From Enterobacter soli ATCC BAA-2102 (GTDB lineage Bacteria > Pseudomonadota > Gammaproteobacteria > Enterobacterales > Enterobacteriaceae), in assembly GCF_001654845.1 (NCBI RefSeq), contig NZ_LXES01000047.1:1-64000 (forward strand): a stretch of DNA of 64,000 nucleotides, written 5' to 3'. Positions within the stretch are counted from its first letter, which is position 1. The number at the start of each line of letters is the position of its first letter. The notes below the pieces were generated by a model. It was not told the origin of the DNA. It worked only from the letters and a program-made list of their open reading frames with translations, and made no database searches. Made by a program: the position numbers and the translations under genes. Of the stretch, positions 50,765-59,482 are shown piece after piece.

Positions 50765-53366
50765 AGCGAGAATTAAAACAAAACGCCGCATTTCGCCATT
50801 CTGGTTGCTGCCGATCATCGCACTGATGATCGCTGGCTGGCTCGTCTGGACGAGCTACGAAGATCGCGGTAATACCATCACCATTGATTTCCAGTCTGCG
50901 GACGGTATTGTCGCCGGGCGAACGCCTGTCCGCTTCCAGGGTGTAGAAGTGGGCACAGTTCAGGATATTACGCTGGGTAAAGGCCTGAATAATATTCAGG
51001 TTCGCGCCAGTATTAAATCCGATATGCAGGATGCTCTGCGCAGTGAAACCCAGTTCTGGCTGGTTACACCAAAAGCCTCACTGGCTGGCGTATCAGGTCT
51101 GGATGCGCTCGTGGGCGGGAACTATATTGGCATGATGCCCGGTAAAGGCGAGCCCCAGGATCACTTCACCGCGCTGGATACCCAGCCCAAATACCGTCTC
51201 AATAACGGTGATTTGATGATTCACCTGCAATCCCCGGATCTGGGTTCGCTGAACAGTGGCTCACTGGTTTATTTCCGTAAAATCCCTGTCGGGCGTGTCT
51301 ACGATTACACGATAAACCCTAACAAACAGGGAGTGACTATTGACGTCCTGATCGAGCGCCGTTTCACCAATCTGGTCAAAAAAGGTAGCCGCTTCTGGAA
51401 TGTTTCTGGCGTGGACGCAGACCTGAGTCTCAGCGGAGCCAAAGTAAAACTTGAGAGCCTGGCGGCCCTGGTCAATGGTGCCATCGCCTTCGACTCCCCT
51501 GACAACTCCAGCGCCGCAACGGCAGACGACACCTTCGGGCTGTATGCCGACCTGGCCCACAGCCAGCGTGGCGTTCTGGTCAAACTCGTCCTGCCGGATG
51601 GCAAAGGTCTGAAAGCCGGCTCCACGCCGCTGATGTATCAGGGCTTGCAGGTGGGTCAGCTTACCAAAATGACGCTTAATCCTGGCGGCTCGGTTACCGG
51701 AGAGATGACCGTCGACCCTGGCGTGGTCGACCTCTTGCGTGAAAAAACGCGTATTGAAATGCGTAATCCGAAGCTATCCCTGAGCGATGCGAACATCAGT
51801 AGCCTGTTGACCGGCAGCACCTTTGAGTTAATCCCCGGTGACGGCGAGCCTGTCAGCAGTTTTGTTATCGCCCCGGCAGATAAATCACTGCTGCAACAGC
51901 CTGGTGTGATCACTGTGACGCTGAATGCCCCGGAAAGCTACGGTATCGAAGCGGGCCAGCCGTTGATCTTACACGGCGTTCAGGTCGGCCAGGTGCTGGA
52001 GCGTAAACTCACGGAACAGGGCGTGACCTTCACCGCTGCCGTCGAACCGCAGTATCGTGACTTGCTGCATGGCGACAGCAAATTTGTGGTTAACAGCCGT
52101 GTCGATGTAAAAGTCGGTCTGGATGGCGTGGAGTTTCTTGGTGCCAGCGCCAGCGAATGGATCAACGGCGGTATCCGCGTTCTGCCGGGTGAGAAGGGTC
52201 CTCTGCGCGACAGTTATCCGCTGTATGCCAATCTCGATAAGGCGATTGAAAACAGCCTGAGTGATTTACCCACCACCACACTGACACTCAGCGCGGAAAC
52301 CCTGCCTGATGTGCAGGCAGGTTCGGTGGTGCTCTACCGTAAGTTTGACGTGGGTGAAGTGATCACCGTGCGCCCGCGTGCCGATGCCTTTGATATCGAA
52401 TTGCATATCAAACCGGAATACCGCCATCTGCTGACCCCGAATAGCGTCTTCTGGGCGGAAGGTGGCGCGAAAGTGCAACTCAATGGCAGCGGTTTAACTG
52501 TTCAGGCCTCCCCGCTCTCCCGGGCCTTGCGTGGGGCGATCAGCTTCGACAACCTCAGCGGTGCAGGTGCGAACCTGCGTAAAGGCGATAAACGTATTCT
52601 CTTCCCGTCAGAAACGGCAGCACGCGCGGTCGGTGGGCAGATAACGCTTCATGCATTCGATGCGGGCAAGCTGGCGGAGGGAATGCCTATTCGCTATCTG
52701 GGTATCGACATCGGGCAGATCCAGAAGTTAACGCTTATCACCGCGCGTAACGAAGTGCAGGCAACTGCCGTGCTGTATCCGGAGTATGTGCAGACCTTCG
52801 CCAGAACAGGCAGCCGGTTCTCGGTGGTCACACCGCAAATTTCTGCCGCGGGTGTTGAGCATCTGGATACCATTCTGCAACCGTATATCAACGTCGAACC
52901 CGGTCGTGGCAATGCCCGTCGTGACTTTGAACTACAGGAAGCCACCATCACCGACTCCCGTTATCTTGACGGCCTGAGCATTGTGGTAGAAGTGCCGGAA
53001 GCGGGTTCCCTGAACATCGGGACGCCGGTACTGTTCCGTGGTATTGAAGTGGGTACCGTCACTGGCCTGACGCTCGGAACATTGTCTGACCGCGTGATGG
53101 TAGCTCTCAGGATCAGCGAGCGTTACCAGCATCTGGTGCGGAACAACTCGGTATTCTGGCTGGCCTCCGGGTATTCACTGGACTTTGGTCTGACGGGAGG
53201 CGTGGTGAAAACCGGGACCTTCAACCAGTTCATCCGCGGTGGTATCGCCTTCGCCACACCGCCTGGCACACCTCTTGCGCCAAAAGCGCAGCCGGATAAA
53301 CACTTCCTGCTGCTGGAGAGCGAACCAAAAGAGTGGCGTGAGTGGGGAACCGCGTTACCGCGTTAA
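50733..53366 (+). CDS. letB: LetB (YebT), seven-ring MCE protein
   Basis: Periplasm-spanning MCE-domain protein forming a stacked hexameric tunnel for lipid transport. 877 aa from the ATG at 50733. N-terminal membrane anchor (ISPFWLLPIIALMIAGWLVWTSY), then seven MCE repeats, each recognisable by an R-F/Y-x-G-x-x-V-G-type turn (RFQGVEVGTV; MYQGLQVGQL; RYLGIDIGQI; LFRGIEVGTV). Overlaps letA by 32 bases and has its own terminator. Confidence 0.96.
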   Translation: MSQETPASPTEARIKTKRRISPFWLLPIIALMIAGWLVWTSYEDRGNTITIDFQSADGIVAGRTPVRFQGVEVGTVQDITLGKGLNNIQVRASIKSDMQDALRSETQFWLVTPKASLAGVSGLDALVGGNYIGMMPGKGEPQDHFTALDTQPKYRLNNGDLMIHLQSPDLGSLNSGSLVYFRKIPVGRVYDYTINPNKQGVTIDVLIERRFTNLVKKGSRFWNVSGVDADLSLSGAKVKLESLAALVNGAIAFDSPDNSSAATADDTFGLYADLAHSQRGVLVKLVLPDGKGLKAGSTPLMYQGLQVGQLTKMTLNPGGSVTGEMTVDPGVVDLLREKTRIEMRNPKLSLSDANISSLLTGSTFELIPGDGEPVSSFVIAPADKSLLQQPGVITVTLNAPESYGIEAGQPLILHGVQVGQVLERKLTEQGVTFTAAVEPQYRDLLHGDSKFVVNSRVDVKVGLDGVEFLGASASEWINGGIRVLPGEKGPLRDSYPLYANLDKAIENSLSDLPTTTLTLSAETLPDVQAGSVVLYRKFDVGEVITVRPRADAFDIELHIKPEYRHLLTPNSVFWAEGGAKVQLNGSGLTVQASPLSRALRGAISFDNLSGAGANLRKGDKRILFPSETAARAVGGQITLHAFDAGKLAEGMPIRYLGIDIGQIQKLTLITARNEVQATAVLYPEYVQTFARTGSRFSVVTPQISAAGVEHLDTILQPYINVEPGRGNARRDFELQEATITDSRYLDGLSIVVEVPEAGSLNIGTPVLFRGIEVGTVTGLTLGTLSDRVMVALRISERYQHLVRNNSVFWLASGYSLDFGLTGGVVKTGTFNQFIRGGIAFATPPGTPLAPKAQPDKHFLLLESEPKEWREWGTALPR

Positions 53367-53372
53367 TCTCAG

Positions 53373-53402
53373 GGCTCCGGTGTCAACGCGCCGGAGCCTT
53401 TA
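53373..53402 (+). terminator. Terminator of letAB
   Basis: ggctccgg (53373-53380), loop about ten bases, ccggagcc (53391-53398), then tttat. Confidence 0.8.
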
Positions 53403-53442
53403 TGTTACACTGCGCACTTGAATGATTCCCTGTGGTGTGCCC

Positions 53443-54885
53443 GTGGCTCAAAACTCCGTATTTCTTCCTGAACAATTCCTGGCGCAGATGCGCGAGGCGC
53501 TTCCTTCTCATCTCTCCTTTGACGATTTTATCGCGGCCTGCCAGCGTCCCTTGCGCCGCAGCATCCGCGTGAATACGTTGAAAATCAGCGTGACCGACTT
53601 TTTGGCGCTGGTGTCGCCCTACAACTGGCAGCTGACGCCCATCCCTTGGTGTGAAGAAGGTTTCTGGATTGAGCGTGATGACGAAGAAGCCCTGCCGCTG
53701 GGCAGCACCGCCGAACATCTCAGCGGGCTGTTTTATATTCAGGAAGCCAGCTCAATGCTGCCGGTCGCGGCGTTATTCGCCGATGGCAATACGCCTGAGC
53801 GGGTGATGGATGTCGCCGCCGCGCCTGGGTCAAAAACCACCCAGATTGCCGCACGTATGGGTAACCACGGGGCAATACTCGCTAACGAATTCTCCGCCAG
53901 TCGCGTCAAAGTGCTGCACGCCAATATCAGCCGCTGCGGTATCCACAACGTTGCTCTTACGCATTTTGATGGCCGCGTGTTTGGCGCGGCATTACCTGAA
54001 GCGTTCGATGCCATTTTGCTGGATGCACCCTGCTCCGGTGAAGGTGTGGTACGTAAAGACCCCGATGCGCTTAAGAACTGGTCCGTTGAAAGTAATCTGG
54101 ATATTGCCGCCACGCAGCGTGAACTTATCGACAGCGCATTCCATGCATTGCGCCCTGGCGGCACGCTGGTCTACTCCACCTGCACATTAAACCGCGACGA
54201 AAACGAAGACGTCTGCCAGTGGCTCAAGGCGCAATATCCGGATGCAGTCGAATTTCTGCCGCTTGGCGAGCTGTTTTCTTCGGCAACAGAGGCACTGACC
54301 CCTGAAGGTTTCCTGCATGTCTTCCCGCAAATTTACGACTGCGAAGGGTTCTTCGTCGCCCGTTTGCGTAAAACCTCCGCAATCGCACCGCTGCCCGCTC
54401 CAAAATTCAAAGTCGGCAATTTCCCCTTCACCCCGATAAAAGGTCGTGAAGCGACACAGGCCGAAGAGGCCGCGCGCAAGGTCGGGATTTCCTGGGATGA
54501 GAGCCTGCGCCTCTGGATGCGTGATAAAGAGCTTTGGCTTTTCCCGGTCAACATTGAACCGCTTATCGGCAAAGTTCGTTTCTCGCGTATTGGTATTCGC
54601 CTTGCAGAGGTACATAACAAAGGTTATCGCTGGCAACATGAAGCGGTGATTGCGCTTGCCGGTGAGGCAAATACCTTTGCCCTGACGCATCAGGAAGCCG
54701 AAGAGTGGTATCGCGGCCGGGATGTTTATCCTGAAAATACGCCAGCATCTGACGAAGTGGTCGTCACCCATCAGGGATATCCGATAGGGCTGGCGAAGAA
54801 GGTGGGCTCACGCCTGAAAAATAGCTACCCGCGCGAACTGGTGCGCGATGGCCGCCTGTTTACCGGTAACGATCGCACTGCCTGA
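53443..54885 (+). CDS. rsmF: RsmF, 16S rRNA m5C1407 methyltransferase
   Basis: NOL1/NOP2/Sun-family enzyme methylating C1407 of 16S rRNA with S-adenosylmethionine. 480 aa from the GTG at 53443, giving MAQNSVFLPEQF; an ATG at 53422 adds seven residues with no family match. SAM motif MDVAAAPGSKTTQ, the two catalytic cysteines in DAPCSGEG and YSTCTLNRD, and a C-terminal RNA-binding extension ending SRLKNSYPRELVRDGRLF. Confidence 0.94.
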   Translation: MAQNSVFLPEQFLAQMREALPSHLSFDDFIAACQRPLRRSIRVNTLKISVTDFLALVSPYNWQLTPIPWCEEGFWIERDDEEALPLGSTAEHLSGLFYIQEASSMLPVAALFADGNTPERVMDVAAAPGSKTTQIAARMGNHGAILANEFSASRVKVLHANISRCGIHNVALTHFDGRVFGAALPEAFDAILLDAPCSGEGVVRKDPDALKNWSVESNLDIAATQRELIDSAFHALRPGGTLVYSTCTLNRDENEDVCQWLKAQYPDAVEFLPLGELFSSATEALTPEGFLHVFPQIYDCEGFFVARLRKTSAIAPLPAPKFKVGNFPFTPIKGREATQAEEAARKVGISWDESLRLWMRDKELWLFPVNIEPLIGKVRFSRIGIRLAEVHNKGYRWQHEAVIALAGEANTFALTHQEAEEWYRGRDVYPENTPASDEVVVTHQGYPIGLAKKVGSRLKNSYPRELVRDGRLFTGNDRTA

Positions 54886-54932
54886 AAAAAGCGCACTTTT
54901 TTACTGGCGATTTTGCTCCCCCTGGCTACTCT

Positions 54933-54970
54933 AAAATCTGGATGACCGACTGGTCATACCAGATTTTTTT
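54933..54970 (+). terminator. Terminator of rsmF
   Basis: aaaatctgg-atgacc (54933-54947), loop gact, ggtcat-a-ccagatttt (54952-54967) with a T-run, a long nearly perfect stem. Confidence 0.9.
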
Positions 54971-54991
54971 GCACAAACCCCGGAGAGCATT

Positions 54992-55231
54992 ATGACGAAA
55001 ACCAGCGTGCGTATTGGCGCTTTTGAGATCGACGATGCAGAATTGCGCGGCGAAACACAAGGCGACCGAACGTTAAGTATTCCCTGCAAATCCGACCCGG
55101 ATTTATGTATGCAACTGGATGCCTGGGATGCCGATATCAGCATTCCTGCCATTCTTGATGGCGAACACTCTGTTCTTTACCGTGAGCACTACGATCGTAA
55201 TTCCGATGCCTGGGTCATGCGGCTTGTCTGA
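54992..55231 (+). CDS. yebV: YebV, small conserved protein
   Basis: 79-residue cytoplasmic protein, function unknown, restricted to enterobacteria. Starts MTKTSVRIGAFEIDDAELRG and ends SDAWVMRLV. Two cysteines (IPCKSDPDLCMQ). Own ribosome-binding site cggag and terminators on both sides. Confidence 0.92.
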   Translation: MTKTSVRIGAFEIDDAELRGETQGDRTLSIPCKSDPDLCMQLDAWDADISIPAILDGEHSVLYREHYDRNSDAWVMRLV

Positions 55232-55240
55232 CCTAAAGAG

Positions 55241-55266
55241 AACCCGCCCGAAGGCGGGTTATTTAT
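55241..55266 (+). terminator. Terminator between yebV and pphA
   Basis: aacccgcc, loop cgaa, ggcgggtt (55241-55260), followed by atttat, between convergent genes. Confidence 0.8.
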
Positions 55267-55269
55267 GCG

Positions 55270-55914
55270 TTACTGTAACTGCGCCAGCGTAAAATACCCG
55301 TCAAAGACTGCACCGGTATCGATATAGTGCAGGTTATTAAAATCATAGCGTTTATCGAGTGGCGTATGCCCAAACCAGAAGTGATCCGCACCGTGAATCC
55401 CCTGCCCTTTACCCGCCATAAACCCCATTAAGCGATTACGGTCCCACAAGACCCGCTGCTCGCTGACGGGTTTGTTCCAGGCATACTCTTCTGAGGGGTA
55501 GTCTGCATGGGCAATTACGTTGAGACCGTTTGCACAGGTGATTTCAATAATCAGCGGTAACTTTCGACACTCCTCAAGCAGCGCCAGCGCCCGTTTTTGC
55601 TCCCCGCTCTCAAGCCTGGCAAACCATATGCCGCCATTCCTCGTCCAGAGTGCGAAATCATTATCCTGAAGGCTATCGAGAGCCATTTGTTCATGATTAC
55701 CCCGTACCGCACGAAACCATTTTTCGTTCATTAGAGCGAGGCAACTGACACTGTCCGGCCCACGGTCGATTAAATCCCCAACTGAGATGAGTAGATCCTC
55801 ATAGGGATTAAAATGCCGACGCTTAAGTTCGTCCATAAGCCATTGATAGCAACCATGTATGTCGCTGACAACCCAGACATGGCGCCACTGTGAACCATCG
55901 ATTCGTTGATACAT
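55270..55914 (-). CDS. pphA: PphA, serine/threonine protein phosphatase
   Basis: PPP-family metallophosphatase tied in E. coli to signalling of misfolded proteins. 214 aa, close to the 218 of E. coli, with moderate identity. All metal and catalytic motifs are intact: SDIHG (Asp18, His20), GDLIDRG, RGNHE, IAHADYP and FGHTPL. Strong ribosome-binding site gaggagg. The yebW gene that precedes it in E. coli is absent. Divergent from the virK-like gene, with a PhoP-like box between. Confidence 0.9.
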   Translation of the reverse strand: MYQRIDGSQWRHVWVVSDIHGCYQWLMDELKRRHFNPYEDLLISVGDLIDRGPDSVSCLALMNEKWFRAVRGNHEQMALDSLQDNDFALWTRNGGIWFARLESGEQKRALALLEECRKLPLIIEITCANGLNVIAHADYPSEEYAWNKPVSEQRVLWDRNRLMGFMAGKGQGIHGADHFWFGHTPLDKRYDFNNLHYIDTGAVFDGYFTLAQLQ

Positions 55915-55992
55915 AACGCCTCCTCAAAGGAGTATAGTCGCAACATAAAAGTCCATACGGAGCGGCCAGGGTGATGTACCTTTTCATAAAGC

Positions 55993-56009
55993 TAAACAAA
56001 CAGTAAACT
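55993..56009 (-). promoter_or_regulatory. PhoP box between pphA and the virK-like gene
   Basis: On the minus strand agttta-ctgtt-tgttta, fitting the PhoP direct repeat (T/G)GTTTA-N5-(T/G)GTTTA with one mismatch. It lies 85 bases before the virK-like start (reversed orientation) and 79 bases before pphA. VirK relatives are PhoP-regulated in Salmonella. Confidence 0.6.
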
Positions 56010-56093
56010 AAGGACAAATAAATCTCTCACCAGTATTAATCCACTTTTGCATGCCCCCTAAAATATGCAATGCATAAAATCTGAGGTTCTCAC

Positions 56094-57035
56094 GTGTCAA
56101 ATTCGCGCCTGCAAAACGATGTAGCACATTCTCATCGCGCAACTATTATTTCCGATCTGGTGAAAGGTAAACTCGTCCCAGGCCCAATCTGGCAAAAACG
56201 CGAGTATCGACTGAAGTTTCTTCTGCGCTCGCTGCTGTTCTGGTCTTCAACTCACCGGATGCTGGAAGCGCTGTCTCGTCGTGACGATTTTGATCAGCTT
56301 CTGGCCTCGCAAATCACCTTGCCGAGCAAAACTCACCGTCAGTATCTGATGCGCGGCATGAATGCCAACGATCGTGCTGAAGCCATCGTCAGCCACTATG
56401 AGTGGATCGATTCCCTGAAAGACGCCAGCCTGGTCAAGGCCTTAACGGGCCCGCAGGAACAGTCGATTGTTGAGTTTCACGCTAAAGAAGGCGTCAGCTA
56501 TAACGTCAACGCCATGAATGCCAGCAAAGCGGAACGTGAGGGTGAATGTACGTTGTGGCTGCGTGATAACGAAAATACCCTGCTCGCGAGCCTGACGTTC
56601 TGTGTTGCCCGTGAAAACGGCCAGCCGGTGCTGGTGATTGGCGGTCTGCAAGGCCCGCGTCGCAGCGTGTCTCGTGACGTGATTAAACAAGCCACTCGCG
56701 CCTGTCATGGTCTGTTTCCGAAACGCGTACTGATGGAAGTGCTGTTCCAGCTGGCAACGCTTTCCGGCATCAAAGCCATTTACGCCGTCAGCGATGAAGG
56801 TCACATCTTCCGTGCGTTGCGTTATCGACTGAGCAAAGGTCGCCATTTCCATGCCAGCTACGATGAGTTCTGGGAGTCTATCGACGGCAAAAAACTGTCC
56901 ACCTTCCGCTGGCAGTTACCTTTGCAGATGGAACGTAAATCCCTGGAAGAGATTGCCAGTAAAAAACGTGCTGAATACCGCCGTCGTTTTGAACTGCTCG
57001 ACGAAATTGAAGCGTCAGTAAAATCACGCTTTTAA
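56094..57035 (+). CDS. VirK/YbjX-family protein
   Basis: 313-aa protein of the DUF535 (VirK/YbjX) family. In Salmonella and Shigella members help resist antimicrobial peptides or support virulence-protein export; the molecular activity is unknown. N-terminal basic region with FLLRSLLFWSS, a central conserved block VVSHYEWI-like (IVSHYEWIDSL) and GLQGPRRSVSRDVIKQATRACHGLFPKR, then a helical Lys/Arg/Glu-rich end. GTG start at 56094 with tgagg upstream. It sits between pphA and the sdsR/ryeA locus, where E. coli K-12 has no gene. A PhoP-like box is upstream. Confidence 0.88.
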   Translation: MSNSRLQNDVAHSHRATIISDLVKGKLVPGPIWQKREYRLKFLLRSLLFWSSTHRMLEALSRRDDFDQLLASQITLPSKTHRQYLMRGMNANDRAEAIVSHYEWIDSLKDASLVKALTGPQEQSIVEFHAKEGVSYNVNAMNASKAEREGECTLWLRDNENTLLASLTFCVARENGQPVLVIGGLQGPRRSVSRDVIKQATRACHGLFPKRVLMEVLFQLATLSGIKAIYAVSDEGHIFRALRYRLSKGRHFHASYDEFWESIDGKKLSTFRWQLPLQMERKSLEEIASKKRAEYRRRFELLDEIEASVKSRF

Positions 57036-57066
57036 GCCTGAAACGGGTATAAACCCGGTGCAGGAT

Positions 57067-57090
57067 ATGCCGCTTTCGGGCGGCATTTTT
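57067..57090 (+). terminator. Terminator of the virK-like gene
   Basis: atgccgc (57067-57073), loop tttcgg, gcggcat (57080-57086), then T-run. Confidence 0.88.
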
Positions 57091-57273
57091 GTGTCGCCCT
57101 CGCCCCACATCCATTCACCAGATCGCTCAAACACGAAAATGTAACAATGACAAAAATACCTGGACGAACGCGGTGCAGAGTATGTTATGGTTTAGACAGG
57201 ATATGGAAAATTCGAGAAGTTTTCAGGTGGTTCCGGGTTAACACCGGTAATCACTTTGAAAAAACAAGCACAT

Positions 57274-57378
57274 AAAAAGAGACCGAATACGATTCCTGTA
57301 TTCGGTCCAGGGAAATGGCTCTTGGGAGAGAGCCGTGCGCTAAAAGTTGGCATTAATGCAGGCTAAAATCGCCTTGCC
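57274..57378 (-). ncRNA. sdsR: SdsR (RyeB), stationary-phase small RNA
   Basis: The minus strand begins ggcaaggcgattttagcc, continues through gcacggctctctcccaagag, and ends in an accgaatac/gtattcggt hairpin plus T-run, as in E. coli SdsR with one extra base. About 105 nt. A sigma-S-type -10, ctattcttaa (57390-57381), lies just upstream. SdsR uses Hfq and ProQ to repress targets such as ompD, tolC and mutS in relatives. Confidence 0.93.
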
Positions 57379-57460
57379 TTTTAAGAATAGATGAGAGCGC
57401 CAGGTTTTCCAGTCCACGGTAAAAGTGGCCTAAAAAAAGCGCATCGCCATCATAAAAACT

Positions 57461-57499
57461 AAAAAACCGCAGAGCTCTCGCAAGCGCCTGCGGTTTTTT
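57461..57499. terminator. Terminator of ryeA and of yebY
   Basis: Twelve-base stem aaaaaaccgcag/ctgcggtttttt with T-runs on both strands, able to end RyeA on the plus strand and the yobA-yebZ-yebY transcript on the minus strand. Confidence 0.85.
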
Positions 57500-57515
57500 A
57501 TTGGAAACCAGAATG

Positions 57516-57854
57516 CTAGCAGAGCTTGTCGGCTCGCTCGATAAACGGTGCCAGGCTCATTTTGTGGCCGGGATTTGCCGGATCATCAATCTGGATCACG
57601 CTGATGGGTTTCCCGCTGCTTTTGCCGCTGGCGACCTGTTGCTCCGCAATATCATTAAGCGGGTATTGCACCAGAGTGCTTGGATTAATGGCATACAGAG
57701 CATGACCAGGACGGCAGGTCAGCATCACCTCTTCACGATCGAACGCCCATTTCTCTTTACCCACTTCAAACCGGCTGACCGTGATCACCTGCTGCGCCGC
57801 CAGTGCATTTCCGGCGCTGGCCAGCAGTAAGAGCGAAAGTAGTGTCTTTTTCAT
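57516..57854 (-). CDS. yebY: YebY, periplasmic DUF2511 protein
   Basis: 112-aa exported protein: signal peptide MKKTLLSLLLLASAGNALA, then QQVITVSRFEVGKEKWAFDR. Two cysteines (LTCRPG and the last residue) may form a disulfide. Function unproven; its constant place after the CopC/CopD-like genes points to periplasmic copper handling. The frame is open far upstream into yebZ, but the ATG at 57854 is the family start. Confidence 0.92.
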   Translation of the reverse strand: MKKTLLSLLLLASAGNALAAQQVITVSRFEVGKEKWAFDREEVMLTCRPGHALYAINPSTLVQYPLNDIAEQQVASGKSSGKPISVIQIDDPANPGHKMSLAPFIERADKLC

Positions 57855-57868
57855 ATGTTTTAACCTTC

Positions 57869-58738
57869 TCAGAAGGGTTCCCAGGTGGCGAAAAGACTGA
57901 CCGTTGCCAGCACCAGCGCCCCCAGCACAACCTCTGCCTGTGTCATCCTGATAAAAATTTGTTGTTCTCGCCCGGCATCCGGTCGAAATCGTGGAACCAG
58001 AAAATACCGATTCGTCAGCGCAATTACCACCATCATTGCCACCAGCGCACATTTGAACAACAAAAGTTGTCCGTAGTGTGTGTCCCAGGGAACATTTAGG
58101 CCAAGGATAAACAGCGCATTGATTACCCCGGTAAAAATGACGCCCGCCACCGCATAATGCCCCACGCGGGAAAAACGCATCATGGTGTAGATGGCGGCAA
58201 CGTGCCAACGGCCTTTGGCCAGCTGCATACAAAACAGCAGTGGCAACAATCCGCCGAGCCAGGTTGCAGCACACAGCAGGTGCACTGCATGGTTCACACG
58301 CTGCACGCCTCCGGCAATGCCTTCATTCATCGCGGCGTGTCCGACGCCCGCCAGCAGGAAAAATTGCCCCATCGCCAGCAACAGTAATCTCGCCCCTTTC
58401 TGCGGCGCAATCCAGGCAGTTGCGGTGGTGATTAATGCCAGAATTATCTGCCACACCCAGACGCTGCCATATTGCGTTGAGGCCACCGTCCCCCAGTTCT
58501 CCGGGCGCCATACGTCGCTCCAGCCATTACCCATCAATCCGCCCTGAAGACCAAACATCAGGAGCGCCGACAGCAGGCTAACTACTGCCATGACTTTTTG
58601 CTGTTGCTGAAAACGCCGCGTCATTAGCCGGTGCAGCGAAAAAGGCGCGAGCCATGCGCTGTACAACGCATTGCCGAAAATCAGCATCAGCGCGCCGAAG
58701 TGGATAAAACGCAGAACAACGTAGCTTAACGCCAGCAT
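57869..58738 (-). CDS. yebZ: YebZ, CopD-family copper membrane protein
   Basis: Inner-membrane protein of the CopD family, thought to move copper across the membrane in concert with CopC-like YobA. 289 aa, about eight transmembrane helices. Conserved histidines and methionines are in FIHFGALMLIFGNALYS and VNHAVHLLCAATWLGGLLP. One base separates it from yobA, so they are one operon with yebY. Confidence 0.94.
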   Translation of the reverse strand: MLALSYVVLRFIHFGALMLIFGNALYSAWLAPFSLHRLMTRRFQQQQKVMAVVSLLSALLMFGLQGGLMGNGWSDVWRPENWGTVASTQYGSVWVWQIILALITTATAWIAPQKGARLLLLAMGQFFLLAGVGHAAMNEGIAGGVQRVNHAVHLLCAATWLGGLLPLLFCMQLAKGRWHVAAIYTMMRFSRVGHYAVAGVIFTGVINALFILGLNVPWDTHYGQLLLFKCALVAMMVVIALTNRYFLVPRFRPDAGREQQIFIRMTQAEVVLGALVLATVSLFATWEPF

Positions 58739-58739
58739 G

Positions 58740-59114
58740 TTATTTCACGCTGAAACGGTAGCTGCCTTTGGTTTTGTGGCCATCCACAGAAACCACATGC
58801 CATTCGACGAGATACGTCCCCGTCGCAAGCGATTGATCTAAGGGCACAATCAGCTGCGTTTTGTCTTTCTCATCACGCTTAACCGCGCCTGTTTTGACCG
58901 TTTGCTGCCGCTCCCCTGTCACGGTCACTCCGCTGAAAGCAGGTTCAATGCCCTCTGAAAAATGCAGGGTTAACGCTTGTGGTGCCGTTGCGACCACGGC
59001 GTCTGCTGCCGGGGTTTGCTGTTTAAGATGCGCGTGCGCCAGGACAGAAGGTGTTGCCACCGAAGCAATCAGAAAGGTTAACGCGCAAACCGCGCGGGTC
59101 GAGGAAAAAACCAT
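58740..59114 (-). CDS. yobA: YobA, CopC-like periplasmic copper-binding protein
   Basis: CopC/PcoC-type beta-sandwich that binds Cu(II) in the periplasm. 124 aa from the ATG at 59114, which has aagga well placed; the ATG at 59123 overlaps that site. The signal peptide ends ...SVLA, leaving a mature N-terminus HAHLKQQTPA with the ligand histidine, and DGHKTKGSYRFSVK ends the chain with the second histidine. First gene of the copper operon. Confidence 0.94.
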   Translation of the reverse strand: MVFSSTRAVCALTFLIASVATPSVLAHAHLKQQTPAADAVVATAPQALTLHFSEGIEPAFSGVTVTGERQQTVKTGAVKRDEKDKTQLIVPLDQSLATGTYLVEWHVVSVDGHKTKGSYRFSVK

Positions 59115-59251
59115 CGCAATCATTCCTTTTTGTTATGTCTACATGACAGAGGATAACTCTGTATAATAAACGAGTCGAGGATCATCCTGCGCCTGCTTGT
59201 CAACGCCGTGCAATCGCGGTAACGTTGCCGCCGCAAAAAAAGGAGAAGGAA

Positions 59252-59482
59252 ATGAAGATCAATCTGGCCGCCCTTCCTCAGGACGAGATGGACAAAGTGA
59301 ATGTCGATCTCGCTGCCGCTGGCGTGGCATTTAAAGAGCGTTACAACATGCCTATTGTGGCCGAAGTTGTCGAACGTGAACAGCCTGCGCACCTGCGCGA
59401 CTGGTTCCGCGAGCGCCTCATTGCCCACCGTCTTGCCTCAGTTAATCTTTCGCGTTTACCCTACGAACCTAAAGTTAAGTAA
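59252..59482 (+). CDS. holE: HolE, DNA polymerase III theta subunit
   Basis: Smallest subunit of the polymerase III core; binds and steadies the epsilon proofreading subunit. 76 aa from the ATG at 59252, with aggagaagga upstream. Conserved MDKVNVDLAAAGVAFKERYN and WFRERLIAHRLASVNLSRLPYEP. Divergent from yobA. Confidence 0.96.
   Translation: MKINLAALPQDEMDKVNVDLAAAGVAFKERYNMPIVAEVVEREQPAHLRDWFRERLIAHRLASVNLSRLPYEPKVK

Larger units (their letters stand above)
57215..57499 (+). ncRNA. ryeA: RyeA (SraC), antisense partner of SdsR
   Basis: In E. coli a roughly 250-nt RNA runs opposite SdsR and ends in a strong hairpin. Here the same strand carries sequence complementary to the whole of SdsR and ends at a stem aaaaaaccgcag (57461-57472) with ctgcggtttttt (57488-57499). 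The 5' end is only estimated. The two RNAs silence one another by growth phase in E. coli. Confidence 0.55.

Noticed and set aside
54941..54962. FadR-like palindrome ctggtcataccag upstream of yebV
   Set aside because: It is wholly contained in the stem of the rsmF terminator, which explains its symmetry.
57516..58274. Long 252-codon frame covering yebY and part of yebZ
   Set aside because: The upstream half is out of frame with yebZ and has no family match; the true gene is the 112-codon yebY part starting at 57854.
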